DNA of 64,000 bases from an uncultured Ruminococcus sp. GTDB taxonomy: Bacteria > Bacillota > Clostridia > Oscillospirales > Ruminococcaceae. The notes beneath the pieces are model-generated. The model ran no database searches, had not been told where the DNA came from, and saw only the letters and a program-made list of their open reading frames with translations. Positions 1 through 8,924 of the stretch are shown here, in pieces; within the stretch, counting starts at the first letter, position 1, and each line of letters starts with the position of its first letter. Made by a program: the position numbers and the translations under genes. The DNA lies in contig CAKSMF010000003.1 in the NCBI GenBank assembly GCA_934474025.1, forward strand, positions 186,001 to 250,000, given 5' to 3'.

Positions 1-486
1 TCAAACTGCTATTGCGGACGTTGCGGACAGAAAACAGAACCTTATTATCCTCAACGTGCTTTGAGGTGTACAGGCTGTGGAAAGGTAATTTATCCACGTC
101 TCAATCCTGCTGTAATCGCCGGTGTGATAAATGGTGACAAACTTCTTATAACTCACTATGTGCGAAACAGAGGTGTTACTACTAACGCACTTGTAGCAGG
201 TTTTACTGAAATAGGAGAAACTCTTGAACAAACCGTCAGCCGTGAAGTTATGGAAGAAGTTGGACTTAAAGTTAAAAACATACGTTATTATAAGTCACAG
301 CCGTGGGGATTTTCCGGAGGAATACTTGCCGGATTTTTTTGTGACGTTGATGGAAGTGATATTATAACACTTGACCACAGCGAATTGAGTAGTGCAGTAT
401 GGACTGACAAAAATAATATCACTGGTCAGAATGATGATTACAGTCTGACTAATGAAATGATGATGTATTTCAAAAAAAGGGGATAA
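1..486 (+). CDS. nudC: NADH pyrophosphatase-type Nudix hydrolase, 5'-truncated
   Basis: The gene is open from the first base, so the N-terminus lies outside the window. The visible part begins with a four-cysteine zinc ribbon (CYCGRC and CTGC pairs), then a Nudix box (GFTEIGETLEQ...REVMEEVG) and the motif SQPWGFS, which matches the SQPW motif that marks the NudC subgroup. NudC enzymes hydrolyse NAD(H) to NMN(H) and AMP, and also deNADding RNA in some bacteria. The C-terminus ends at the usual place after the Nudix fold. Identity as NudC family is secure; substrate preference is inferred from the family. Confidence 0.88.
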   Translation, partial: SNCYCGRCGQKTEPYYPQRALRCTGCGKVIYPRLNPAVIAGVINGDKLLITHYVRNRGVTTNALVAGFTEIGETLEQTVSREVMEEVGLKVKNIRYYKSQPWGFSGGILAGFFCDVDGSDIITLDHSELSSAVWTDKNNITGQNDDYSLTNEMMMYFKKRG

Positions 487-581
487 ATATATTTTCTTAT
501 ATTATAAAAGCTGGATTATTGGTGGAAGATTGAAAAAAATAATTATTAATGTGCTATTTGCATAAATCTACAATTTATTTA

Positions 582-610
582 TTGACACTTTATTATATTT
601 GTGATAATAT
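582..610 (+). promoter_or_regulatory. SigA-type promoter of the lipoprotein/GGDEF-EAL pair
   Basis: TTGACA at 582-587, a 17-base spacer and TAATAT at 605-610. It lies 35 bases before the start codon at 645, which has a strong AGGAGG at 633-638. Confidence 0.7.
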
Positions 611-644
611 GATAATGTTGGTTTAATAGTACAGGAGGTTTATT

Positions 645-2114
645 ATGAATATTAAAAAAATTATATCTATGTTATCTGCTTTTTGTATAACAGCCGGAGT
701 GATTTCTGGTTGTGGAGATTCTAAAAAGTCAGATGATAAAAAGTACAATCTTGACCCTAAAAATCCAGTTGCTGTTACTATATGGCATTATTATAATGGC
801 GTACAGCAGGAAAAATTTGATGATGCTATTATAAATTTCAATGAAACTGTAGGTCGTGAAAAAGGTATAGTTGTTGAGGCTTACAGCAAAGGCAGTATTG
901 ATGAACTTTCTGAAAGCATACTTGCGTCAATGAGAAATGATGCAGGTGCAGATGAAGCTCCGGATATGTTTGCTTCATACTCTGATACAGCTTATAAAGT
1001 AGATGAAATGGGCTGTGCTGTTGACATTTCAAAGTATTTTACAGATGAGGAACTTAATGAATATATTGACGGTTATATAGAAGAGGGAAGAATAAGTACA
1101 GATAATAGTCTTAAAATTTTTCCTACTGCTAAAAGTACTGAAGTTATGATACTTAATTTTACCGACTGGGAAAAATTCGCAGAATCTGAAAACGTTTCCA
1201 CCGACGACCTTAAAACATGGGAGAGCGTTGTTGATACAGCAGAAAAATATTATGAATATACTGATAACCTTACTCCCGATATCAAGAATGACGGTAAAGC
1301 GTTTTTCGGACGTGATTCTATTGCCAACTATATGCTTGTTGGTGCTAAACAGCTTGGTGCGGAATTTGTGATACAAAAAGACGGAAAAGCAGTTCTTAAT
1401 ATTGATAAGGACGTAGTTCGCCGACTTTGGGATAATTATTATGTTCCATATGTTAAAGGTTATTTTTCTGCACAAAGTCGCTATCGTAGTGACGATGCAA
1501 AAATAGGTGAAATTATTGCCCTTATCTGTTCAACCAGCGGTTCTACATATTTTCCGGATACTGTAACAATTGATGATGATTATACATATCCGATAGAATC
1601 ACTTGTAATGCCTGTTCCTAACTTTGAGGGTACAGAACCATATATCGTACAGCAGGGTGCAGGAATGGTTGTTACAAAGTCTGACGAAAAAACAGAATAT
1701 GCGTGTACAGTATTCTTAAAATGGTTTACTGAAAAAGAACGAAACATATCTTTTTCAGTAGGTTCAGGATATATGCCAGTTAAAAAAGACGCTAATGAAG
1801 AAGAAATTGTTTTAGCAGAAACTTCCTCAATGGAAAATCAGACTCTTTCAAAAGCACTTAATGTTGCAGTTGACGAAATTAAAAATTATAAACTTTATGT
1901 TGCAAAGCCCTTTGATAACATATCTGAAACAAGAGCTTTTATAGGAGACTATATACAGGAAACTGCTCAGCAGAATTTTGCAGAAGCAGATGAAAGAATT
2001 TCTAATGGTGAAGAACGTGAAAAAGTTTTAGAAGATTATATTTCTGACGAGGCTTTTGAAGAATGGTTGAATGGGTTTACAACTGGTTTGCAGACTGCAT
2101 CAGGCTTAGAATAA
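645..2114 (+). CDS. Extracellular solute-binding lipoprotein (sugar-ABC type), no permease nearby
   Basis: This 489-residue protein starts with a lipoprotein signal peptide whose lipobox VISGC places the lipidated cysteine at residue 23. The rest resembles family 1 extracellular solute-binding proteins (for example IWHYYNG and an internal GAGMVVTKS segment followed by a FLKWFTE helix). Such proteins normally deliver sugars to ABC permeases, but no permease or ATPase gene is adjacent. The next gene, 27 bases downstream, is a membrane GGDEF/EAL receptor, so the binding protein may act as a ligand sensor feeding a cyclic-di-GMP enzyme. That last point is inference from gene order only. Confidence 0.82.
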   Translation: MNIKKIISMLSAFCITAGVISGCGDSKKSDDKKYNLDPKNPVAVTIWHYYNGVQQEKFDDAIINFNETVGREKGIVVEAYSKGSIDELSESILASMRNDAGADEAPDMFASYSDTAYKVDEMGCAVDISKYFTDEELNEYIDGYIEEGRISTDNSLKIFPTAKSTEVMILNFTDWEKFAESENVSTDDLKTWESVVDTAEKYYEYTDNLTPDIKNDGKAFFGRDSIANYMLVGAKQLGAEFVIQKDGKAVLNIDKDVVRRLWDNYYVPYVKGYFSAQSRYRSDDAKIGEIIALICSTSGSTYFPDTVTIDDDYTYPIESLVMPVPNFEGTEPYIVQQGAGMVVTKSDEKTEYACTVFLKWFTEKERNISFSVGSGYMPVKKDANEEEIVLAETSSMENQTLSKALNVAVDEIKNYKLYVAKPFDNISETRAFIGDYIQETAQQNFAEADERISNGEEREKVLEDYISDEAFEEWLNGFTTGLQTASGLE

Positions 2115-2141
2115 TTATTATACAATCCGGAAGGAGTTTAT

Positions 2142-5100
2142 ATGGCAAAAAATTTTGACCAGCCGGAAGAAAAAAAGCCCAGAAAAAAGAAAATGTTAAT
2201 GCGGTTGCTTGTTCCCATGCTGTTTCTTATATTGTTTCAGTTAATCACGTTTTTTTCTGTTCTTGCATTCGGCGGAGAATTTTCCTCTATAAAAAAATAT
2301 GCTTATGATACTCTTGTTGAAAAAACACGCAACAGAACAGAATACATAGAAAAAGAATTTTGTCAAAAACCGGTTTTTGTATATGAAACCGCTGGAAAAA
2401 TAAACGATATCGTCCATGAAAAATTACAGGAAAATAACATGGATATATCAGAAATAAAAACAAATAAGGAGCTTAACCGTGAGATAATGGAAGCATCTGT
2501 TGATGATTTGATATATATGTTGCGTAGAAGCCTTTCAAATGATGCTTTTATTATTTTGGAAACGGGTGACCTATATGATGAGCCTACCTCTAAAAATGCT
2601 AAAGTCGGTATGTATTTAAGAGACCTTGACCCTACAACAGATTCCGGATATAAGGATTTACTTATGGAAATGGGTTATTCTTCTATTTCAAAAAAATTTA
2701 AAATAATTCTTGATTCAGGTTGGAAAGCTCATTTAGAAGCTGACCCGAACGATACTCAGAATTATGATTTTTATTATCGTACTATTGAAAACGCTCAGGA
2801 AAATAATACTTTGCCTTTGGACAGGCTGGGATATTGGAGTGGTTTTTCCAGTATCTCCGAAAATAGTTTAGGAAGTATAAAATATACAGTACCTTTGATT
2901 GCTGATGACGGAACCGTTTACGGCGTAATTGGTATTGGACTTACTGAAAAGACAGTGCTTGCAAATCTTCCTCCGAATGACTTTGTAAGCGAAAGTGCTT
3001 GTTATGTACTTTGCAAAGATGAGGAAAATTCAGATGCTTACAATGTATGTATGCATTCTGGAATATCTTTCAACAGACTTATAGGAACTCAGAATACTTT
3101 ATCTGCCGGTCAACGTGTTGGTGATGATATGTATAGTTTCAATCTTGATTCCGGTATAGACTCTGTAGGAAACATACAGGTTATGAAATTATATAATTCG
3201 GAAAGCGTTTATGTTGATGACCATTGGGCATTGATTTCGGTTGCTGAAAAAGATGATGTATTATTTGTTTTTACTAATTTTATAAAGATGCTTTTTATAT
3301 CAGCGTTGATTTCAGTTTGTACAAGTATTGTTGTAATTGTAATAAGTTGTGGCAATGTTGTAAAGCCTCTTTCTACAGTCATCAAAACTATGAATTCAAA
3401 ACGCAAATACAATGAAGATATTTCTTTTCAGTCAACCAAAATTTACGAACTTGATGAACTTACAGATGCTATAACACAACTTCAGATAAATGTACAGAAT
3501 TTTTCTTCACAGGTTTCTAAGATACTTAATATTGCAAATGTAGGACTTTGTACATTTATGTATGACAGCATGGACGGAAGTGTTTTTGTAGGACAAAGTA
3601 TGCTTAAATTGCTTAAACTTCCCGTTGAGTATGAGGAAGATATAGTTATGGGCAGAAAAGATTTCCTTGATAATATCATTGCAGATGAAACAAGAGATAT
3701 TATTATTGAATGTATTTCAAAGAATACAAAAAGTGAAACAAGTTTTTCAAAAGAATATTCCATAGCACAGGAAAATGGCGGTTATATCTGGATGCGTCTT
3801 AGTGTTGTACGCAGTGCAAATAAAACTATTGGTGTATTACAGGATATAACAAATACTGTTCTTGAAAAACAACGTATAGAATATGAACGTGATTACGACA
3901 GTACAACAGGACTTCTTAACCGCCGTGCATATTATAAAAAGATTAATAAACTTTTTGCAAATCCGCAAAAACTTGGTATATCTGCATTTATCATGATTGA
4001 CCTTGATAACCTTAAATATGTAAATGACACTTATGGACATGATTTCGGTGACGACTATATTAAAACCGCTGCTACTGCCCTTAAAGGATTCCAGAAATAC
4101 GGCGGTGTAGTTTCGAGATTATCAGGAGATGAATTCAATATATTCTTATATGGTTTTCCGTCAAAAGATAAGATTCGTGCCGTTATTTCGGAAATTCGTA
4201 ATAACCTTCTTAACAGCTATTGTCTTTTGTCGGACGGTACTCATTATAAATTGCGTGCAAGTGCGGGAATTTCATGGTATCCAGACGATTCAAAATGCTC
4301 TAAACTCCTTATGAAATATGCGGATTTTGCAATGTATACTATAAAACATACTACAAAAGGTGAAATCGCTGAATTTGATATCAATGCTTATATGAGGGAT
4401 TCCGTTCTTATAACAGGCGTTGAGGAAATGAACAAAGTAATTGATGAATGCCGTATAAAGTATGCATTTCATAGCATAGTATCAGCAAAAAACGGTGAAA
4501 TATACGGTTATGAAGCACTTATGCGACCACAGTCAACAATACTTCATTCGCCGGCAGAACTTCTTCGTATTGCTAAAACCAGTGCAAAGCTTTATGAAAT
4601 AGAACGTCTTACATGGCTTGAATCACTCAGGGCTTTCAAAAAACAGCGTGAATCCGGAAATATTTCAGAAAATGCTTATATTTTTGTGAATACTATTTCA
4701 AATTCTGTTCTTGAAAATTCAGATATTGATGTTCTTGAAGAGGAAAATAAAGATGTCATGAATAAAATTATTATGGAAATAACCGAAAGTGAAGATGTTA
4801 ATGAAGAATACAATGACCGTAAATTAAAACGTCTTGAAAAATGGAATGCTCATCTTGCACTTGATGATTTCGGAACAGGTTATAACAGTGAGTATGCTTT
4901 AATTACAATGCACCCTAATATTATTAAAATTGACCGTTCAATTATAAGCGGTTGTGACAAAGATATCAGCAGACGCACAATTATATGCAATCTTGTTAAG
5001 CTTGCCAAAACAAAGAATATAAAAGTTCTTGCTGAGGGAGTTGAAACAGAAGGCGAACTTCGTACTGTTATTGCAAGTGGAGTTGATTTATTACAGGGAT

Positions 5101-5180
5101 ATTTCATAAACAGACCTGTCTTTGAACCTCAGCCCATTGAACAGGAAATAATTGATAAAATAAAAAAATATCAAATATAA
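2142..5180 (+). CDS. Membrane-bound sensor with PAS-like, GGDEF and EAL domains
   Basis: The 1012-residue protein has one transmembrane helix near residues 17-43, an extracellular segment of about 330 residues (Cache-like in layout), a second helix around 380-405, a PAS-like region near 450-565, a GGDEF domain and an EAL domain. The GGDEF signature reads SGDEF near residue 660, a small change that can still support diguanylate cyclase activity. The EAL domain keeps the EAL motif near 789, EITE, DDFGTG near 907, IKID, EGVE and QGY, so phosphodiesterase activity is likely. The RBS is GGAGTTT just before the ATG. It is co-transcribed with the solute-binding lipoprotein. Confidence 0.88.
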   Translation: MAKNFDQPEEKKPRKKKMLMRLLVPMLFLILFQLITFFSVLAFGGEFSSIKKYAYDTLVEKTRNRTEYIEKEFCQKPVFVYETAGKINDIVHEKLQENNMDISEIKTNKELNREIMEASVDDLIYMLRRSLSNDAFIILETGDLYDEPTSKNAKVGMYLRDLDPTTDSGYKDLLMEMGYSSISKKFKIILDSGWKAHLEADPNDTQNYDFYYRTIENAQENNTLPLDRLGYWSGFSSISENSLGSIKYTVPLIADDGTVYGVIGIGLTEKTVLANLPPNDFVSESACYVLCKDEENSDAYNVCMHSGISFNRLIGTQNTLSAGQRVGDDMYSFNLDSGIDSVGNIQVMKLYNSESVYVDDHWALISVAEKDDVLFVFTNFIKMLFISALISVCTSIVVIVISCGNVVKPLSTVIKTMNSKRKYNEDISFQSTKIYELDELTDAITQLQINVQNFSSQVSKILNIANVGLCTFMYDSMDGSVFVGQSMLKLLKLPVEYEEDIVMGRKDFLDNIIADETRDIIIECISKNTKSETSFSKEYSIAQENGGYIWMRLSVVRSANKTIGVLQDITNTVLEKQRIEYERDYDSTTGLLNRRAYYKKINKLFANPQKLGISAFIMIDLDNLKYVNDTYGHDFGDDYIKTAATALKGFQKYGGVVSRLSGDEFNIFLYGFPSKDKIRAVISEIRNNLLNSYCLLSDGTHYKLRASAGISWYPDDSKCSKLLMKYADFAMYTIKHTTKGEIAEFDINAYMRDSVLITGVEEMNKVIDECRIKYAFHSIVSAKNGEIYGYEALMRPQSTILHSPAELLRIAKTSAKLYEIERLTWLESLRAFKKQRESGNISENAYIFVNTISNSVLENSDIDVLEEENKDVMNKIIMEITESEDVNEEYNDRKLKRLEKWNAHLALDDFGTGYNSEYALITMHPNIIKIDRSIISGCDKDISRRTIICNLVKLAKTKNIKVLAEGVETEGELRTVIASGVDLLQGYFINRPVFEPQPIEQEIIDKIKKYQI

Positions 5181-5194
5181 AATAATTTCTTTAT

Positions 5195-5224
5195 AAGCCC
5201 TCTGAATATACAGGGGGCTTTTGT
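5195..5224 (+). terminator. Intrinsic terminator after the GGDEF/EAL gene
   Basis: The 10-base arm AAGCCCTCTG (5195-5204) pairs with CAGGGGGCTT (5211-5220), loop of six, followed by a short T run. Confidence 0.75.
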
Positions 5225-5271
5225 AATATATGAACATCTGATTAATATTTTTTTGTTGAAAGCGAAAAGAC

Positions 5272-5300
5272 TTGATAAATAAATCCATATATGATATAAT
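5272..5300 (+). promoter_or_regulatory. SigA-type promoter of the zinc-ribbon/LRR gene
   Basis: TTGATA at 5272-5277, 17-base spacer, consensus TATAAT at 5295-5300; AGGAGG at 5325-5330 serves the ATG at 5336. It could also drive pyrK-pyrD-ruvX, since no terminator separates them. Confidence 0.8.
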
Positions 5301-5335
5301 AAATAAAGAGGTTTTTATTTTTTTAGGAGGTAAAT

Positions 5336-6514
5336 ATGAATATAAGAGATTTGATAGAAATGGAATGTACGTCATGCAAATCGGCTATTTATGTTGATAA
5401 AAATGCTGATTATTGGTATTGTGGTGTATGCGGAAAACGTATTGACATTAAAGCATCTGCCGAACTTCTGGAAAAGGAAAACAAACTTAAAGCAAAAGAA
5501 GCAGAACTTAGAATCCGTGAAAACGCTTTGAAAAAGAAAGAAGCTGAACTCAAAGAAAAAGAAGATTTAATCAAGGCTGTTGAAAATGGTGAAGAACTTC
5601 TTAAAAAGGAAGCTCCTGTTGCTCCTACATTCAAGGCAAGTCCTGTTTCTGACGGAGTTGTTCCTACTCTTAACAGACCGGATACTGTTCTTAATAATCC
5701 GGAAATGAAGTTTACAAATCTTGCATCTGATTCAAATAAAAAACCGGAAGTTTCACAGCCTAAACCGGCAGTTCCTGTACAGCCGAAACAAGCAGAACCC
5801 ACTCCGGTTAAAAATCATGATTCCTTTAAGATGAGTGAAGTTCTTGAAAATAAGCCTGAACCGCCAATATTATCTAAAACTCCTGAATCCATTAAAAAGC
5901 CAACAGATGGAAAAATTCGAGAGTTTGAAATGAATGAACATACTCTTGTAAAGTATAATGGTACAAATAATAATGTTTCTAAAGTTTATTTGCCGGGTAA
6001 TGTATGGAGAATAGGTTCAGGAGCATTCAAGGGTAATAATAATATAACTTCTGTTGTATGCGGTGACAATATAAAGGAAATCGGAGATTCTGCCTTTATG
6101 GATTGCACTGAACTTTCTGAAATCATACTTTCAAATGAAATAAGAAAAATCAATTATAAAACTTTCAATGGTTGCACAAAACTTAAAACTATAACACTTC
6201 CTGAAAATGTTACTGAAATTATATGTGATTCAATGATCTGCGGACTTGAAGAAATTGTTATAAACAATCCACGCACTACATGGGAGCAGGAAAGCGATTT
6301 TGCAGAAGCATCATTTATCGTTGACAGAACTGAAAGCGGAAAAGGCGTTAGAAGAATTATATTCAAAGGGGTTGAATATAATGCAAATGATGTTTTCAAA
6401 TATGGCTGTCTTGCAAATTATTTCAAGGCTAATTCACTTTGTCAGTATTGCGGTAGTAAATTCAGCTTTGTAAATGGCAAGTGTCCTAATTGTAAAATCA
6501 AAAAAGACTATTGA
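5336..6514 (+). CDS. Zinc-ribbon, coiled-coil and BspA-type leucine-rich repeat protein
   Basis: No signal peptide is seen, so the 392-residue protein is probably cytoplasmic. It has an N-terminal zinc ribbon (C11, C14, C29, C32), a charged coiled coil at about residues 42-85, a Pro-rich linker to about 190, two to three LRR_5/BspA-like repeats (IGSGAFKGN, IGDSAFMDC, INYKTFNGC) and a C-terminal second zinc ribbon (CQYCGSKF...CPNC). LRR_5 repeats are frequent in gut Clostridia but are usually secreted, so a cytoplasmic version flanked by zinc ribbons is less usual. Function is not recognised. Confidence 0.7.
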   Translation: MNIRDLIEMECTSCKSAIYVDKNADYWYCGVCGKRIDIKASAELLEKENKLKAKEAELRIRENALKKKEAELKEKEDLIKAVENGEELLKKEAPVAPTFKASPVSDGVVPTLNRPDTVLNNPEMKFTNLASDSNKKPEVSQPKPAVPVQPKQAEPTPVKNHDSFKMSEVLENKPEPPILSKTPESIKKPTDGKIREFEMNEHTLVKYNGTNNNVSKVYLPGNVWRIGSGAFKGNNNITSVVCGDNIKEIGDSAFMDCTELSEIILSNEIRKINYKTFNGCTKLKTITLPENVTEIICDSMICGLEEIVINNPRTTWEQESDFAEASFIVDRTESGKGVRRIIFKGVEYNANDVFKYGCLANYFKANSLCQYCGSKFSFVNGKCPNCKIKKDY

Positions 6515-6531
6515 TATTCTGAGGTGAAAAA

Positions 6532-7299
6532 ATGAAATACACACAAGGGAAATACCTTATATTAAACAAGAAAACCATTGCCCGTGAGATTTATAGCTTT
6601 ACAATATTGTGTCCGGAAATCGCATCAGTAGCAAGTGCAGGACAGTTTGTACATATAAGAACAGGTAACTTTACACTTCGCCGTCCTATTTCTATTTGTG
6701 GAATCAATAAAGAAAAAGGAACTTTAAGAATAGTTTTTGAAGTCAGGGGAGAGGGAACACAGGAAATATCCCGTCTTAATCAGGGCGATGTCATTGATAT
6801 GCTCGCCCCTCTCGGACATGGATTTACAATTAATCCGGATTTCAAAAAAGTTGTTCTTATCGGTGGCGGAATAGGTACACCTCCGATGCTACCGCTTGCC
6901 GAACTTTACGGAGAAAAGGCTACTGTTATAACAGGTTTCAGAAGTGCAGACGCTGTTATTTTACAGGACGATTTCAAAAAAACAGGTGCAAAAACTACTT
7001 TGTGTACTGATGACGGTTCACTTGGTATACATGGATTTGTAACTCAGCCTTTTGAAGAAATTATTACAGATAATATTGATGCCGTTTATGCTTGTGGACC
7101 TATGCCTATGCTTAAAGGAATTTCCTCAATATGCAAGAAAAATAATGTTTTCTGTGAAATATCACTTGAGGAACGTATGGCTTGCGGAATCGGTGCGTGT
7201 CTAGGTTGTGCTTGCCGTACTTTGAAAAATGATGAAGAATATTTTTCTCATGTCTGCAAAGACGGTCCTGTTTATAATGCTGAGGAGGTGCTTTGGTAA
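6532..7299 (+). CDS. pyrK: Dihydroorotate dehydrogenase B electron transfer subunit
   Basis: This 255-residue flavoprotein has the FAD-binding RRPISI motif, the NAD-binding GGGIGTPPML stretch and a C-terminal [2Fe-2S] cysteine cluster (MACGIGACLGCACR near residue 215, with another Cys in HVC near 243). In class 1B dihydroorotate dehydrogenase, PyrK passes electrons from orotate formation in PyrD to NAD. The stop codon overlaps the pyrD start by one base, which fits translational coupling of the two subunits in the pyrimidine pathway. Confidence 0.95.
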   Translation: MKYTQGKYLILNKKTIAREIYSFTILCPEIASVASAGQFVHIRTGNFTLRRPISICGINKEKGTLRIVFEVRGEGTQEISRLNQGDVIDMLAPLGHGFTINPDFKKVVLIGGGIGTPPMLPLAELYGEKATVITGFRSADAVILQDDFKKTGAKTTLCTDDGSLGIHGFVTQPFEEIITDNIDAVYACGPMPMLKGISSICKKNNVFCEISLEERMACGIGACLGCACRTLKNDEEYFSHVCKDGPVYNAEEVLW

Positions 7300-8210
7300 T
7301 GGCTGATTTATCTGTAAATATATGTGGTATTGATTTTAAGAATCCGATAATTCCTGCTTCCGGAGTTTTTGGATACGGCAGAGAATATGAAGAACTTTTT
7401 TCACTTGACAGATTGGGAGGCATTGCTACAAAAGGTACTACATTACACCGTCGTACCGGAAATCTTGCTCCGAGAATTGCTGAAACTCCATCAGGTATGC
7501 TTAATTCCGTAGGACTCCAGAATCCCGGAATAGATCACTTTATTGAAAAGGAACTTCCTTACCTTTTGCAGAAAGATACAGTTATACTTGCCAATATAGC
7601 TGGTTCTACAGTTGAGGAATGCGTACAGGTTGCAGAAAAACTTGAATCTACAGATGTTCATATGATTGAACTAAATATATCATGTCCTAATGTAAAACAA
7701 GGCGGTGCTGCATTCGGAACAAGTTGCGAAATGGCATCAGAAGTAGTAAAACAAGTTCGTAAAGCTACTTCAAAACCTCTTGTTGTAAAGCTTTCTCCGA
7801 ATGTTACAAGTATAGCAGATATTGCAAAGGCTGTTGAATCCGCCGGAGCTGATGCAGTTTCACTTATAAACACTCTTCTTGGAATGAGAATTGATATAAA
7901 TACTAGTCGTCCTGTTTTAAGAAATAATGTCGGCGGAATGAGTGGACGTGCTGTTTTTCCGATTGCTGTAAGAATGGTTTGGCAGGTCGCAAACGCTGTT
8001 AAAATTCCTGTAATAGGAATGGGCGGAGTTTCAAGCGGTCGTGATGCTATAGAACTTATGATGGCTGGTGCAAGTGCAGTGCAGGTTGGTGCAGCTATAT
8101 TCACTGACCCTTATGCACCTATAAAAATTATTGATGAAATGAATGATTTCCTTGACAGTAAAAATATATCTTCTGTACGTGATATCATCGGTACTGTAAA
8201 GGTTTGGTGA
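7299..8210 (+). CDS. pyrD: Dihydroorotate dehydrogenase B catalytic subunit
   Basis: A TIM-barrel FMN enzyme of 303 residues that oxidises dihydroorotate in UMP synthesis. The family motifs SGMLNSVGLQNPG and ELNISCPNVKQGG are present; the active-site base is Cys (NISC), typical of class 1B enzymes that need PyrK. ATG at 7299 was chosen over the TTG six bases earlier because it overlaps the pyrK stop (TAATG) and sits 8 bases after GAGGAGGTG. The following ruvX gene starts 5 bases after the stop. Confidence 0.95.
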   Translation: MADLSVNICGIDFKNPIIPASGVFGYGREYEELFSLDRLGGIATKGTTLHRRTGNLAPRIAETPSGMLNSVGLQNPGIDHFIEKELPYLLQKDTVILANIAGSTVEECVQVAEKLESTDVHMIELNISCPNVKQGGAAFGTSCEMASEVVKQVRKATSKPLVVKLSPNVTSIADIAKAVESAGADAVSLINTLLGMRIDINTSRPVLRNNVGGMSGRAVFPIAVRMVWQVANAVKIPVIGMGGVSSGRDAIELMMAGASAVQVGAAIFTDPYAPIKIIDEMNDFLDSKNISSVRDIIGTVKVW

Positions 8211-8214
8211 AAGT

Positions 8215-8646
8215 ATGATTATAATGTCAGTGGATTTTGGCGACTCAAGAACAGGTATAGCAGTTTGCGGTAAGGCAGAAATGATTGCCACTCCGGTATG
8301 TGTCATTAATGAAAAAGATTTCGATAAATGTTTAGAAAAAACCGCTGTCCTTGCAAAAGAACAGCGGGCTGAACAGATTGTAGTAGGTTATCCTCTTAAT
8401 ATGAATGGAACTGTTGGAGAACGTGCTGAAAAATGCCGTTTGTTTTCTGAAAAGCTTTCTGAAATGGTTGATTGTCCTGTTAGATTGTGGGACGAACGTT
8501 GTACAACTGTTTCAGCACATAATATTCTTAACGTTACAAATACAAGAGGAAAAAAGCGTAAATCCGTTGTTGACGCTGTAGCAGCCACGATAATTCTTGA
8601 AAGTTATCTGGGATACAGACGTAATCAGGGGATTTCTCCTACATAA
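8215..8646 (+). CDS. ruvX: Putative pre-16S rRNA nuclease / Holliday junction resolvase
   Basis: This 143-residue RNase H-fold protein matches the RuvX/YqgF family: an N-terminal SVDFGDSRTGIAV motif with the catalytic Asp, a central VVGYPLNMNG motif, LWDERCTT, and a C-terminal DAVAATIILESYL motif with a further acidic residue. Members trim the 5' end of 16S rRNA in E. coli and are also called resolvases. The gene overlaps the last bases of an opposing small gene at 8639-8815. Confidence 0.92.
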   Translation: MIIMSVDFGDSRTGIAVCGKAEMIATPVCVINEKDFDKCLEKTAVLAKEQRAEQIVVGYPLNMNGTVGERAEKCRLFSEKLSEMVDCPVRLWDERCTTVSAHNILNVTNTRGKKRKSVVDAVAATIILESYLGYRRNQGISPT

Positions 8647-8815
8647 TCATCATACATTTTAAGTCATTTAGAAGTCGTCCGGCAGACTTTAAAGTTTTGT
8701 CGGCATCTCTCTTGATACTATATTTCTTTGTCGGTGATGCTGTAGTCATTGCATAGCAGGCAAGTCCGGCTACTGCTCCTACAGTAACACCTTTTGCAAC
8801 AGATTTCATATTCAT
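8639..8815 (-). CDS. Small alanine/glycine-rich membrane-associated protein, 58 aa
   Basis: On the minus strand a 58-residue reading frame begins MNMKSVAKGVTVGAVAGLA and continues with a Lys/Arg/Asp-rich amphipathic tail. The hydrophobic stretch at residues 8-24 looks like one transmembrane or peripheral helix. A GGGAG ribosome-binding site stands just upstream (8821-8826), and the composition is coding-like. It converges on ruvX with an 8-base overlap. Short proteins of this kind are common next to housekeeping genes in Clostridia; I do not know a function. Confidence 0.55.
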   Translation of the reverse strand: MNMKSVAKGVTVGAVAGLACYAMTTASPTKKYSIKRDADKTLKSAGRLLNDLKCMMIM

Positions 8816-8832
8816 AATATCTCCCTTTTTTT

Positions 8833-8855
8833 AACCGTCATTACGGCTGACGGTT
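8833..8855 (-). repeat. 8-bp inverted repeat in the divergent trmL/small-gene spacer
   Basis: AACCGTCA (8833-8840) and TGACGGTT (8848-8855) form a perfect palindrome with a 7-base centre. No T run follows on either side, so an operator or a 5'-UTR hairpin is likelier than a terminator. Confidence 0.4.
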
Positions 8856-8924
8856 TGCCGGTTTTGGAATTGCTTCCGGTTATATTTTTTGTCGCAAATC
8901 ATATATTATTCATGGTGAAATAAA

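Noticed and set aside
8833..8855. Terminator upstream of trmL
   Set aside because: The palindrome has no T run on either strand.
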